In this document: in pieces, positions 40,656 through 48,206 of the stretch
Position numbering within the stretch: the first letter of the stretch is position 1
Layout of the letters: each line of letters begins with the position of its first letter
Source: Pseudomonadota bacterium
GTDB taxonomy: Bacteria; Pseudomonadota; Gammaproteobacteria; Steroidobacterales; Steroidobacteraceae
Reading direction: 5' to 3'
DNA length: 64,000 nt
Assembly (NCBI GenBank): GCA_023423065.1
Contig: JAFAGC010000070.1
Span: forward strand, 1 to 64,000
Position numbers and translations under genes: made by a program
Notes under the pieces: generated by a model
What the model was told of the DNA's origin: nothing
Database searches by the model: none
What the model saw: the letters and a program-made list of their open reading frames with translations, nothing else

Positions 40656-41816
40656 ATGGCCGGCCGGAGTATGCGTTGGGACGCCCTCGATGTACTGCGC
40701 GGAATCACGATCATCGTGATGCTGCTCAACATGACGCCCGGGTCATGGTCGACCAACTACTCGTTCATCACCCACGTGCAGTGGGAAGGCTGGGCGGTCG
40801 TCGACATGGTCGCGCCCGGATTCCTGTTCTGCATCGGCGTCGCGATGCCGTTGTCGTATGCGCGACGCTCGGCCAAGGGCGATTCCCGCCAGGTGCTGCT
40901 GCGCCACGTCTTGTGGCGAGCATTCGTGCTCGTTGCGCTTGGCTTCCTGCTCAATTTGTATTCGACGCCGGACCTCGAGACCGTGCGCATCCCGAGCGTG
41001 TTGTCGCGCATCGGTCTGTGTTACGGCATCGCGGGTGCGTTCGTCGTCCTGACCGCGCGCCAGGATGCCTCCGGCGCGCTGAGCTTTCGCACCGGGCTCA
41101 TCGCGTGGACCTCGGTCGGCATCCTCGTTTCCTACTGGGCCCTGCTCTATTTCGTGCCGGTGCCCGGCTTCGGCGCGCCGCGCTTCGATCCGGTCGGCAA
41201 CTGGGGCGCGTACATCGACCGCGCCGTGATCGGCACGCAGCATTTCTTCCAGCATTATAGGATCGACGGCGAGGTCGTGTTCGATCCTGAAGGCATCCTT
41301 TCGACCTGGCCGGCGTGTTTCAACGTGCTCGCGGGCGTGCTCACCGGCATGCATCTCGCGCGGCCCGATGCGCAACGGCCGGCGGCCACGGCGATGCTCG
41401 CCGGCGCGGCGATGATGACCCTCGCCTATCTTCTCGAGCCGCTCTGCCCGATCGTCAAGAACATCTGGACGAGCACGTTCGCGCTGTTCAGCGCCGGCTT
41501 CGCGCTCGCGCTGCTGGGCCTGTTGATGCCGGTCTCGCAGCAGCCCGGGGTGACGCAGGTACTGCAGCCGGCGCGCATCTTCGGCGAGAACCCGCTGCTC
41601 GCCTACATCATCAATTGGCTCATGATGCCGTTGATCGACGCGAACTGGTTCGGCACGAAAGACGCGCCACTGTCGTTGCGCGACGGCGGCCAACAGTGGC
41701 TCAGCCAGTTCCTCGAGCCGCGCGCGGCGTCGCTCGTGTTCGGCCTGCTGTGCATGGGGTTCATCCTGCTGATCCTGCTGTACTGCCACCGCAGGCGCTG
41801 GATCCTCAAGATCTGA
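40656..41816 (+). CDS. NagX-like heparan-alpha-glucosaminide N-acetyltransferase family protein (DUF5009)
   Basis: 386 residues, polytopic. The opening MRWDALDVLRGITIIVMLLNMTPGSW is the DUF5009/HGSNAT signature, followed by APGFLFCIGVAMPLSYARR and about nine further helices. The bacterial members are thought to be membrane acyltransferases acting on amino sugars, often with chitin or GlcNAc use, but no such genes lie nearby. The ATG with an AAGAGGT ribosome-binding site was taken as the start; an upstream in-frame Met lacks one. Confidence 0.85.
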   Translation: MAGRSMRWDALDVLRGITIIVMLLNMTPGSWSTNYSFITHVQWEGWAVVDMVAPGFLFCIGVAMPLSYARRSAKGDSRQVLLRHVLWRAFVLVALGFLLNLYSTPDLETVRIPSVLSRIGLCYGIAGAFVVLTARQDASGALSFRTGLIAWTSVGILVSYWALLYFVPVPGFGAPRFDPVGNWGAYIDRAVIGTQHFFQHYRIDGEVVFDPEGILSTWPACFNVLAGVLTGMHLARPDAQRPAATAMLAGAAMMTLAYLLEPLCPIVKNIWTSTFALFSAGFALALLGLLMPVSQQPGVTQVLQPARIFGENPLLAYIINWLMMPLIDANWFGTKDAPLSLRDGGQQWLSQFLEPRAASLVFGLLCMGFILLILLYCHRRRWILKI

Positions 41817-41817
41817 G

Positions 41818-41829
41818 TGACAGCTGTCA
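41818..41829. promoter_or_regulatory. Perfect palindrome TGACAGCTGTCA
   Basis: A 12-bp perfect palindrome two bases after the NagX-like stop, with a half-site repeat GTGACAGCT again at about 41839. It could be an operator for the downstream small ORF/tatD unit or part of a terminator. There is no T-run. Confidence 0.3.
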
Positions 41830-41913
41830 GTTTCCGGTGTGACAGCTTCCACTACGACGGCGCGAAAGGTTCGCTCAAGCTACTCCCGCGATTTGTGACA
41901 ACCGGGAGTAACC

Positions 41914-42015
41914 ATGAATCCGTCCATCAAGTTCCTGCTGAAGCGCGTCACCACGTTGGTCGTCGTCACGCTCGCGATCGCAGCCGTGTTCGACTGGTCC
42001 GGTCTTTCCGTCTGA
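41914..42015 (+). CDS. Small single-pass membrane protein (33 aa)
   Basis: ATG at 41914 after a GGGAG ribosome-binding site, ending TGA 42013-42015. The peptide has a positive N-terminus (MNPSIKFLLKR), one hydrophobic helix (TTLVVVTLAIAAVFDW) and a short tail (SGLSV). The codon choice (CTG, GTC, ATC, GCG) matches the host. It lies 70 nt before tatD. I do not recognise a family; many bacteria carry such short hydrophobic peptides. Confidence 0.55.
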   Translation: MNPSIKFLLKRVTTLVVVTLAIAAVFDWSGLSV

Positions 42016-42084
42016 GCCGGGCTCGAGCTTTTCGGGTCCGCCCGGGCGGGTAGAATCCGCGCCCCCGGACCTGGAAAGCCATCC

Positions 42085-42879
42085 GTGCAACTCATCGACA
42101 TCGGCGCCAACCTCGCCCACGACAGTTTCGATTCGGACCGCGACGCCGTATTGGCGCGCGCGGCCACCCAGGGCGTCGTGCAGATGGTCGTCACCGGGTC
42201 GAGCGAGGAAAGCACGGCCAAGGCCATCGAGCTGTCCCGGGCGCATCCGGGCGTGCTGTTCGCCACCGCCGGTGTGCATCCACATCACGCGGCCGATCTC
42301 ACCACCGAAGCCCTGCCCGCGCTCGAAGCGGCGGCGCGCGAGAACGAAGTCGTCGCGGTCGGCGAATGCGGCCTCGACTATTTCCGCGACTTCTCGCCAC
42401 GCGACCTGCAACGGCGCGCGTTCCACTGGCAGCTCGAAGTCGCCGCGAAAGTCGGCAAGCCCGTATTCCTGCATCAGCGCGACGCTCACGAGGATTTCTT
42501 CGCGATCCTGCGCGAGCATCGCGCCGCGATCAAAGGCGGCGTCGCGCATTGTTTCACGGCCGGTGAGAAGGAGCGCGATGCCTATCTCGAGCTGGGGCTC
42601 TTCATCGGCATCACCGGCTGGATCAACGACGAGCGCCGCGGCCTGCACCTGCGGGAGGTCGTGAAGGGAATTCCGGCGGACCGGCTCATGATCGAAACCG
42701 ACGCGCCCTATCTATTGCCGCGAGACATCAAGCCCGCTCCGAAGACGCGGCGCAACGAGCCGGCATACCTCCCCTACGTGCTGCGGGCGATCGCGGTTGC
42801 GCGCGGCGAATCACCCGAAGCCGTCGCGGCCGCGAGCACGGCGAACGCACGCGTGTTCTTCGGAATTCCAGCACGTTAG
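42085..42879 (+). CDS. tatD: TatD family deoxyribonuclease
   Basis: 264 residues, GTG start. Metal-dependent 3'-5' exonuclease of the TatD type. The opening LIDIGANLAHDSFDSDRD matches TatD itself, where the usual HxH is replaced (E. coli TatD has IGVNLTSS), rather than the YcfH or YjjV paralogues. Other landmarks are TAGVHPHHA, GECGLDYFRDFSP, PVFLHQRDAHEDF, GVAHCFTAG and ETDAPYLLPRD. A 30-bp-arm inverted repeat follows 17 nt after the stop. Confidence 0.92.
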   Translation: MQLIDIGANLAHDSFDSDRDAVLARAATQGVVQMVVTGSSEESTAKAIELSRAHPGVLFATAGVHPHHAADLTTEALPALEAAARENEVVAVGECGLDYFRDFSPRDLQRRAFHWQLEVAAKVGKPVFLHQRDAHEDFFAILREHRAAIKGGVAHCFTAGEKERDAYLELGLFIGITGWINDERRGLHLREVVKGIPADRLMIETDAPYLLPRDIKPAPKTRRNEPAYLPYVLRAIAVARGESPEAVAAASTANARVFFGIPAR

Positions 42880-42895
42880 GATCGGTGCCCAGGAA

Positions 42896-42986
42896 CGGTG
42901 CCTGGCACGGAAAAGCCGGGAGAAGCCGGATCGGGATGTTCAACGGGACGCGAGCGCTTCTCCCGGCTTTTCCGTGCCAGGCACCG
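42896..42986. repeat. Long palindromic REP-like element with perfect 30-bp arms
   Basis: Arms at 42896-42925 and 42957-42986 are perfect reverse complements, separated by 31 nt. Each arm begins with the CGGTGCCTGGCAC core shared with the elements at 31346-31430 and 51902-51932. It lies between convergent tatD and the AraC-family gene, where it can terminate both, and its right arm plus part of the spacer are translated as the AraC protein's C-terminus. Confidence 0.9.
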
Positions 42987-43956
42987 TCTTCCACGCCGAC
43001 TGCGCGCGCGCTTCGCGTCGATACTTCGCCGGCGGAATCGCGAAGCGCCGCTTGAACGCGCGGTTGAACGCGGCTTCCGACTCGTAACCCACGTCGAGCG
43101 CGACGCGTTGCACGCTGCGGCTGGTCGAGCGCAGCGCCTCGGCGCCGAGCTCGAGCCGCCATTCGGTCAGGTACGTCATCGGCGCCTGGCCGAGATACTT
43201 GGCGAACTTCTCCGTGAGTCCCGAACGCGAGACGCCCGCGTGCTGCGCCAGCGCCTCGAGCGTCCACTCGCGCGCGGGTTCGCGGTGCAGGGCCGCGAGC
43301 GCGCGGCCGACGGCCGGATCGCCCGCCCCGGCGAGCCAGCCGCTGCGGCCTTCCGGCAGGCTGAGTAGATAGCGCCGCAGGACCTCGGCGAACAGCACTT
43401 CGGCGAGGTGCGCAAGGATCACCGCGCTGCCCGGCGCGGCCACGCTCGCCTGGTCGACCGCATGCCGCAGGGTCTTCTCGAACCACTCGCCTGACGGATC
43501 CGAGCGCAGATTCACGCGCAACGCGCGCGGCAGACCCGCGAGCACGGGCTTGATCAACTGCGCGTCGCAGGCGAGATAACCGCAGACGAGCCCGGTGTTT
43601 TCCCCGCCGCCGCCGAAATCGGCGAGCCGCAACCGTCCGGACATGAGCGCATCGATCGCCTGCGAGCCATCGATGGTCTTGCCGCCGGTTCCGTTGCCCA
43701 TGAAATGCGCATCGCCGTGCGGAATCATCACGATGTCGCCCGCCACCAACGGCGTGGTTTCCTCGCCGACGCGCACGTAGGCCGTGCCTTCGCTGATGTA
43801 GTGATATTCGATGCAATGCGTCGCCTCGGGCGCGACGAACGGCAGGAACGCGCTCGAGGGCGGCGCGTTCAAGCACCACGGCGACGTGCAGCGGGACTTG
43901 AAGAACATCGCACCCGAGAGTTTCACGGCGCGAAGTAGTTCGGAAAGTGCGTCCAT
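42940..43956 (-). CDS. AraC family transcriptional regulator (cupin_6 N-terminal domain)
   Basis: 338 residues. N-terminal cupin-type ligand domain (THCIEYHYISEGTAYVRVGEETTPLVAGDIVMIPHGDAHFM) and a C-terminal double helix-turn-helix (WTLEALAQHAGVSRSGLTEKFAKYLGQAPMTYLTEWRLELGAEAL ... VGYESEAAFNRAFKRRF). This subtype often senses small electrophiles or aldehydes and activates the divergent neighbour. The last 16 residues (KTVPGTEKPGEALASR) come from the palindromic repeat, not the family fold. Divergent from the methyltransferase gene across about 170 nt. Confidence 0.92.
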   Translation of the reverse strand: MDALSELLRAVKLSGAMFFKSRCTSPWCLNAPPSSAFLPFVAPEATHCIEYHYISEGTAYVRVGEETTPLVAGDIVMIPHGDAHFMGNGTGGKTIDGSQAIDALMSGRLRLADFGGGGENTGLVCGYLACDAQLIKPVLAGLPRALRVNLRSDPSGEWFEKTLRHAVDQASVAAPGSAVILAHLAEVLFAEVLRRYLLSLPEGRSGWLAGAGDPAVGRALAALHREPAREWTLEALAQHAGVSRSGLTEKFAKYLGQAPMTYLTEWRLELGAEALRSTSRSVQRVALDVGYESEAAFNRAFKRRFAIPPAKYRREARAQSAWKTVPGTEKPGEALASR

Positions 43957-44124
43957 TCCCCTCTCGTCGAATTGAAGTCTCGGCCGGATTCCGGGGCAAA
44001 TTGTGCGGCAGATCGGTCAAGTGCGCGAGGGGCGCTGGCCTCTGAGGCAAATGAACCGGCCGCTCGGCAAATCCCGCACCGCGGCCGATCCGCACAATCG
44101 CCGCCCAGTCAACTGGAGACCGTC

Positions 44125-45201
44125 ATGCAGGAAACCCCCGCTTCCCCCATCGATCAGCATGCCCTCGAGGAACTGCTGGGCCGCGCGATCAACGACGTCG
44201 GCGCAACCTCGCTCGCCACGCTCACCATCGTCGGCGACCGGCTCGGCCTATATCGCGAGCTTGCCGCCGCCGGCCCGCTCACGTCGGCCGAACTCGCCCA
44301 GCGCACCAGCACGCACGAGCGCTACGTGCGCGAATGGCTCAATGCGCACGCCGCGTCGGGCTACGTGAACTATCTGGCCGACACGGGCAAGTACACGATG
44401 ACGCCCGAGCAGGCGATGTTGTTCGCCGACGAGAACAGCCCGGCGTTCGTGCTCGGCGGATTCCAGATCGCGCTGGCGGCGGGCCGCATCGTCGACAGGT
44501 TGTCCGACGCGTTCTGCACCGGCGAAGGCATCGGCTGGCACGAACACGATCACGGCGTGTTCGAAGGCTGCGCGCGCTTCTTCCGTCCTTCGTACATCGC
44601 GAACATCGCGCAGAACTGGATCCCGGCGCTCGACGGTGTGCAGGCGCGGCTCGAGGCCGGCATCCGCGTCGCGGACATCGGCTGCGGGCACGGCACGTCG
44701 ACCATCATCATGGCGCAGGCGTATCCGAACTCGCGGTTCTTCGGCTTCGACTACCACAAGGAGTCGATCGAGGCGGCGCGCAGGGCCGCGCTGGCCGCGG
44801 GCGTCGCGGATCGTTGCACGTTCGAGGTCGGCGGCTCGCACGACTACGCGGGGCATTCGTACGATCTCGTGACCGTGTTCGACGCGTTGCACGACATGGG
44901 CGATCCGGTCGGCTGCGCGCGCCACGTGCTCTCGACGCTGGCGCCGAACGGCACGTGGATGATCGTCGAGCCCTACGCCGGCGATCGCATCGAGGAGAAC
45001 CTGAACCCGCTGGGCCGCGCGTTCTACGCCGGCTCGACGCTGATGTGCACGCCCTGCTCGCTGTCGCAGAAGGGCCGCCTCGGCCTGGGCGCGCAGGCCG
45101 GCGAAGCGCGACTGCGCAACGTGGTCACGTCGGCGGGATTCCGCCACTTCCGCCGCGCGTTCACATCGCCCGTGAATCTGGTGCTGGAAGCGCGCGCGTA
45201 G
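44125..45201 (+). CDS. Class I SAM-dependent methyltransferase with N-terminal winged helix
   Basis: 358 residues. N-terminal winged-helix dimerisation-type region (LTSAELAQRTSTHERYVREWLNAHAASGYV), then the Rossmann methyltransferase domain with motif I VADIGCGHGTSTIIMA, motif II FFGFDYHKESIEAA and VTVFDALHDMGDPVGCARHVL. It is close to methyltransferases often annotated as ubiquinone/menaquinone- or rRNA-like without a known substrate. ATG 44125 follows a CTGGAGAC ribosome-binding site. Likely controlled by the divergent AraC-family protein. Confidence 0.85.
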   Translation: MQETPASPIDQHALEELLGRAINDVGATSLATLTIVGDRLGLYRELAAAGPLTSAELAQRTSTHERYVREWLNAHAASGYVNYLADTGKYTMTPEQAMLFADENSPAFVLGGFQIALAAGRIVDRLSDAFCTGEGIGWHEHDHGVFEGCARFFRPSYIANIAQNWIPALDGVQARLEAGIRVADIGCGHGTSTIIMAQAYPNSRFFGFDYHKESIEAARRAALAAGVADRCTFEVGGSHDYAGHSYDLVTVFDALHDMGDPVGCARHVLSTLAPNGTWMIVEPYAGDRIEENLNPLGRAFYAGSTLMCTPCSLSQKGRLGLGAQAGEARLRNVVTSAGFRHFRRAFTSPVNLVLEARA

Positions 45202-45216
45202 AAAATCGGGAAATCC

Positions 45217-45275
45217 GGGACAGATTTATTTTCCGACGATAACTCGCCGTTATCGTCGTTAAATAAATCTGTCCC
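45217..45275. repeat. GGGACAGATTTATTT compound palindrome
   Basis: Outer arms GGGACAGATTTATTT (45217-45231) and its complement (45261-45275) enclose a second inverted repeat CGACGATAAC / GTTATCGTCG (45234-45243, 45249-45258). It is AT-rich against a GC-rich background and fills the gap between the convergent methyltransferase and NERD genes. Sequences of this kind are known as REP-type elements associated with RAYT transposases in other proteobacteria; no RAYT gene is in the window. Confidence 0.85.
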
Positions 45276-45285
45276 CTACGCCACC

Positions 45286-45900
45286 CTACGCCACCGCGAT
45301 CGGGTTCGAGCGGTAGTGAGGGCTGGGTTTGCAGATCTCCTTGATCCGCTGCCAGCCGGGGCGGTACTTCGCGACGGAAACCTCGAGTTCGGTCGGGCCG
45401 AGTCTGGGAAACTCGGCCGCGATCGAATCGAGCATGACCGTGAAGCGCGGCAGGCCCTTCGGAAACTTCGCGCTCTTCGTGAACACGATGCGGCCTTCGA
45501 CCGGCGTGTCCTGCGCGAGGGCCTTCACGCTCGCGATGCGGTCGTAGAGCGCGGACTGCGGATTCACGAAGGTGCTGCGGCGCGGTCCGTTCATCAGCGT
45601 CCAGTCGGTCATCTGGTCACCGCCGAACACGATGCCGGCGACGTCGCGCATGTCGATCACGATGACGCCGCGGCTGGTCAGCAGCAGGAAGTCGAGGTGG
45701 AAAACTCCGCCGTTGCCGTCCGGCACGAGCACGTTGCGCAGGTAGTCAGCCGCCCCGCTCGTCACGCGCGCGACGCGGCGCGCATCGCGGCGTCGCATCA
45801 TCACGGCGCGCCCGCCGAAGAACCCGAGGAGCAGCACCGCGAGCACGCCGACGGCGATCGCGGCGAGCTGAATCTGGGTCAGGCCGAACGGGGGATTCAA
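45286..45900 (-). CDS. Membrane-anchored NERD-domain protein
   Basis: 204 residues from the TTG at 45900; an ATG at 45975 is open but would overlap thrC by 58 nt. One TM helix (IQLAAIAVGVLAVLLLGFFGG), then a NERD domain (nuclease-related; NGGVFHLDFLLLTSRGVIVIDMRDVAG ... FVNPQSALYDRIASVKAL). The usual E-x-K of the catalytic strand is D-M-R here, so nuclease activity is doubtful. It follows thrC by 17 nt on the same strand. Confidence 0.8.
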   Translation of the reverse strand: MNPPFGLTQIQLAAIAVGVLAVLLLGFFGGRAVMMRRRDARRVARVTSGAADYLRNVLVPDGNGGVFHLDFLLLTSRGVIVIDMRDVAGIVFGGDQMTDWTLMNGPRRSTFVNPQSALYDRIASVKALAQDTPVEGRIVFTKSAKFPKGLPRFTVMLDSIAAEFPRLGPTELEVSVAKYRPGWQRIKEICKPSPHYRSNPIAVA

Positions 45901-45917
45901 CGCGTGCTCGCTCTGCT

Positions 45918-47228
45918 CTAAGTGTTTTGCAATGCCGCGGAAAGTGCTGCGAGCTCGGGGTCGAGATCCTCGCAAGACACCGGCCGCGAGAACAGTTTAG
46001 CAAGGCTTTCCGGCATTTCGATTCGCGAACCTGTCAACGGCTCCACGATTTCGCGAAATTTAGCCGGGTGCGCGGTCGCCACCAGGATCCAGCGCCCGTC
46101 CGCGCGCTCGGCCGGGTTCATGCGCGCGAAAACCTCGGCCGCGGTGGCCGTGTGCGGGCACCAGGGCTTCCCGTATTGCGTGAATTGCGCGAAATCCGTC
46201 TTGATGCGCGCCGAAATTTCTGCATCGGTCACGCTTTCGGCGCGCACGGCCCTGCGCACGTCGCCGATGTCCGGAAACAGTGCACGCAGGCGTTCCATGT
46301 TGCTAGGCGCGCCCACGTCCATCGCGGAAGCGAGCGTCGGCACGCTGGCGCGCGGCTTCCAGTCGCCGCTCTGCAGGAAATCCGGCACCGTGCGATTCGC
46401 GTTGTGCGCCAGGATGATGCGCCCGATGGGCAGTCCGAGCTTGCGCGCCCAGACGCAGGCGACCGAGTTGCCGAGGTTGCCGCTCGGGATGATGAAATTC
46501 GGCGCGACGCCGTGCGCGCGTTGCACCGCGAGACTGGTCGCCGCGTAGTAGACAGCCTGTGGCAGCAGCCGCCCGAGATTGATGCTGTTCGCGCTCGACA
46601 GCTCGAAGCGCGCCTTGAGCGCCGGATCGACGAACGCCTCCTTCACGAGCCGCTGGCAGTCGTCGAAGGTGCCGTTGACGCGGTACGAATGCACGTTGTC
46701 GCCCCAGCAGGTGAGCTGGCGCTCCTGCGTCGGGGACACGAGGCCCTTCGGGAAAAGCACGGAGACTTCGATGTTCGGACGCTGGTGGAACGCGGCCGCG
46801 ACCGCGCCGCCGGTGTCGCCCGAGGTGGCCACGAGAATGTTGAGCGGCCGGGTCGCATTCCTGCGCAGCCGCTGCATCGACGCCGCGAGGAAACGCGCGC
46901 CGAAGTCCTTGAACGCCGCGGTCGGGCCGTGGAACAGCTCGAGCACGGACAGCTTGCCGCCCTCCGCCACCGGCACCAGCGGCGCCGGGAAATCGAACGC
47001 ATCGCGCACGATGGCGCCGATCTCGGTCGCGATCGGATCGCCTGCCGCGAACGGCTCGATGAACACTTCCGCGACTTCGGGCAGCGTCGTCGCGCCGTCG
47101 AACGCGGAAAGCGGAATCGTCGGCCAGGTCTCAGGAATATAGAGGCCGCCATCCGGCGCCAGGCCCTGCGTCAATGCCGCGCCGAAGGAGACAGGAGCCG
47201 AGCTCCCGCGAGTGCTGATGAATTTCAT
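45918..47228 (-). CDS. thrC: Threonine synthase
   Basis: 436 residues. PLP enzyme making threonine from O-phosphohomoserine. Evidence: MKFISTRGSSAPVSF at the start, LFHGPTAAFKDFGARFLA (PLP Lys), ILVATSGDTGGAVAAAF and FIIPSGNLGNSVACVWARKLGLP. The start was set at MKFISTRG, since the six residues upstream are unlike the family. It is third gene of the thr operon, 36 nt downstream of thrB. Confidence 0.97.
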   Translation of the reverse strand: MKFISTRGSSAPVSFGAALTQGLAPDGGLYIPETWPTIPLSAFDGATTLPEVAEVFIEPFAAGDPIATEIGAIVRDAFDFPAPLVPVAEGGKLSVLELFHGPTAAFKDFGARFLAASMQRLRRNATRPLNILVATSGDTGGAVAAAFHQRPNIEVSVLFPKGLVSPTQERQLTCWGDNVHSYRVNGTFDDCQRLVKEAFVDPALKARFELSSANSINLGRLLPQAVYYAATSLAVQRAHGVAPNFIIPSGNLGNSVACVWARKLGLPIGRIILAHNANRTVPDFLQSGDWKPRASVPTLASAMDVGAPSNMERLRALFPDIGDVRRAVRAESVTDAEISARIKTDFAQFTQYGKPWCPHTATAAEVFARMNPAERADGRWILVATAHPAKFREIVEPLTGSRIEMPESLAKLFSRPVSCEDLDPELAALSAALQNT

Positions 47229-47264
47229 GTGGGGGTGGGGCGGCACCGGACTTTCAACTGGGGA

Positions 47265-48206
47265 TTACGCCTGGCTCACGACATGCGCGCCGGTCGAGGA
47301 GATCGGGACGATCCAGTGATCGACCTTCATGTCGGAAGCCTTGAACGCGGCGACCATCGCGTCGCGCACGCGCGGCGCATCGCAGTCGAGCGACCACGCG
47401 AACATCGACGGGCCCGCGCCGGAGATCGTGCAGCCGAGCGCGTTGTTCGCCATCGCGGCCGCGCGCACGTTGTCGAAGCCCGGAATGAGCTGCGAACGCT
47501 GCTTCTCGATGATCACGTCCTCGAACGATGCGCGGATCACGTCGAGATCGTTCGAATAGCAACCGGAAATGAAGCCCGCGAGGTTCGCGGTCTGCCAGAT
47601 GAAATCGGACATCGGCACTTCTTTCTTGAGAATGCCGCGCGCCTGCTTCGTCGACAGGAACAGGTGCGGATGCACGAGGATCGCGCGGATGCCGTTCGGC
47701 ACCGGAATCTGCTTCACGCGCGGATTGTCGATGCCGACGGTGAGCACGAGGCCGCCGAACAGGCTCGGGCTGATGTTGTCGACGTGCAGCGAACCCGAGG
47801 ATACGGCCTCGCCCTGCATCGCGAACTTGAGTAGTTCGATCTTGGTGAGCTGGTTGGACAGCAGCGCGTTCGCCGCGACCACTGCCGCGACGGCGGAAGC
47901 CGCGGAGCCACCCAGGCCGGAGCCCAGCGGAATGCCCTTGTGGATCGACGCGGCGAAGCCGAAGCCCGGGTTCAGCGCCTGCTGCATGGCAAGCAGCGCG
48001 CGACCCGCGGTGTTCTTCTCGGGATCGCTCGGAATGTTCGTGACGACGCCGGTCGCGCCCGTCATGACGACGCCCGGCTTGTCCGTGCGCTCCACGGTCA
48101 CCGAATCGCCGAGCACGTCGACCGAGAAGCCGAGGATGTCGAAGCCGATCGCGACGTTCGCCGCGGAAGCCGGTGCGAACGCGGTTGCCTTCGTCACCGC
48201 GCTCAC
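47265..48206 (-). CDS. thrB: Homoserine kinase
   Basis: 313 residues, GHMP kinase family. It phosphorylates homoserine. Evidence: FAPASAANVAIGFDILGFSVD, the ATP loop PLGSGLGGSAASAVAAV and GCTISGAGPSMFAW. The GTG start overlaps the thrA stop (GTGA), as expected for the E. coli-like coupling. Confidence 0.96.
   Translation of the reverse strand: MSAVTKATAFAPASAANVAIGFDILGFSVDVLGDSVTVERTDKPGVVMTGATGVVTNIPSDPEKNTAGRALLAMQQALNPGFGFAASIHKGIPLGSGLGGSAASAVAAVVAANALLSNQLTKIELLKFAMQGEAVSSGSLHVDNISPSLFGGLVLTVGIDNPRVKQIPVPNGIRAILVHPHLFLSTKQARGILKKEVPMSDFIWQTANLAGFISGCYSNDLDVIRASFEDVIIEKQRSQLIPGFDNVRAAAMANNALGCTISGAGPSMFAWSLDCDAPRVRDAMVAAFKASDMKVDHWIVPISSTGAHVVSQA

Noticed and set aside
43972..44124. Longer N-terminus for the methyltransferase
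   Set aside because: The extra residues are Arg/Ser/Pro-rich and unlike the family; a good ribosome-binding site precedes 44125.
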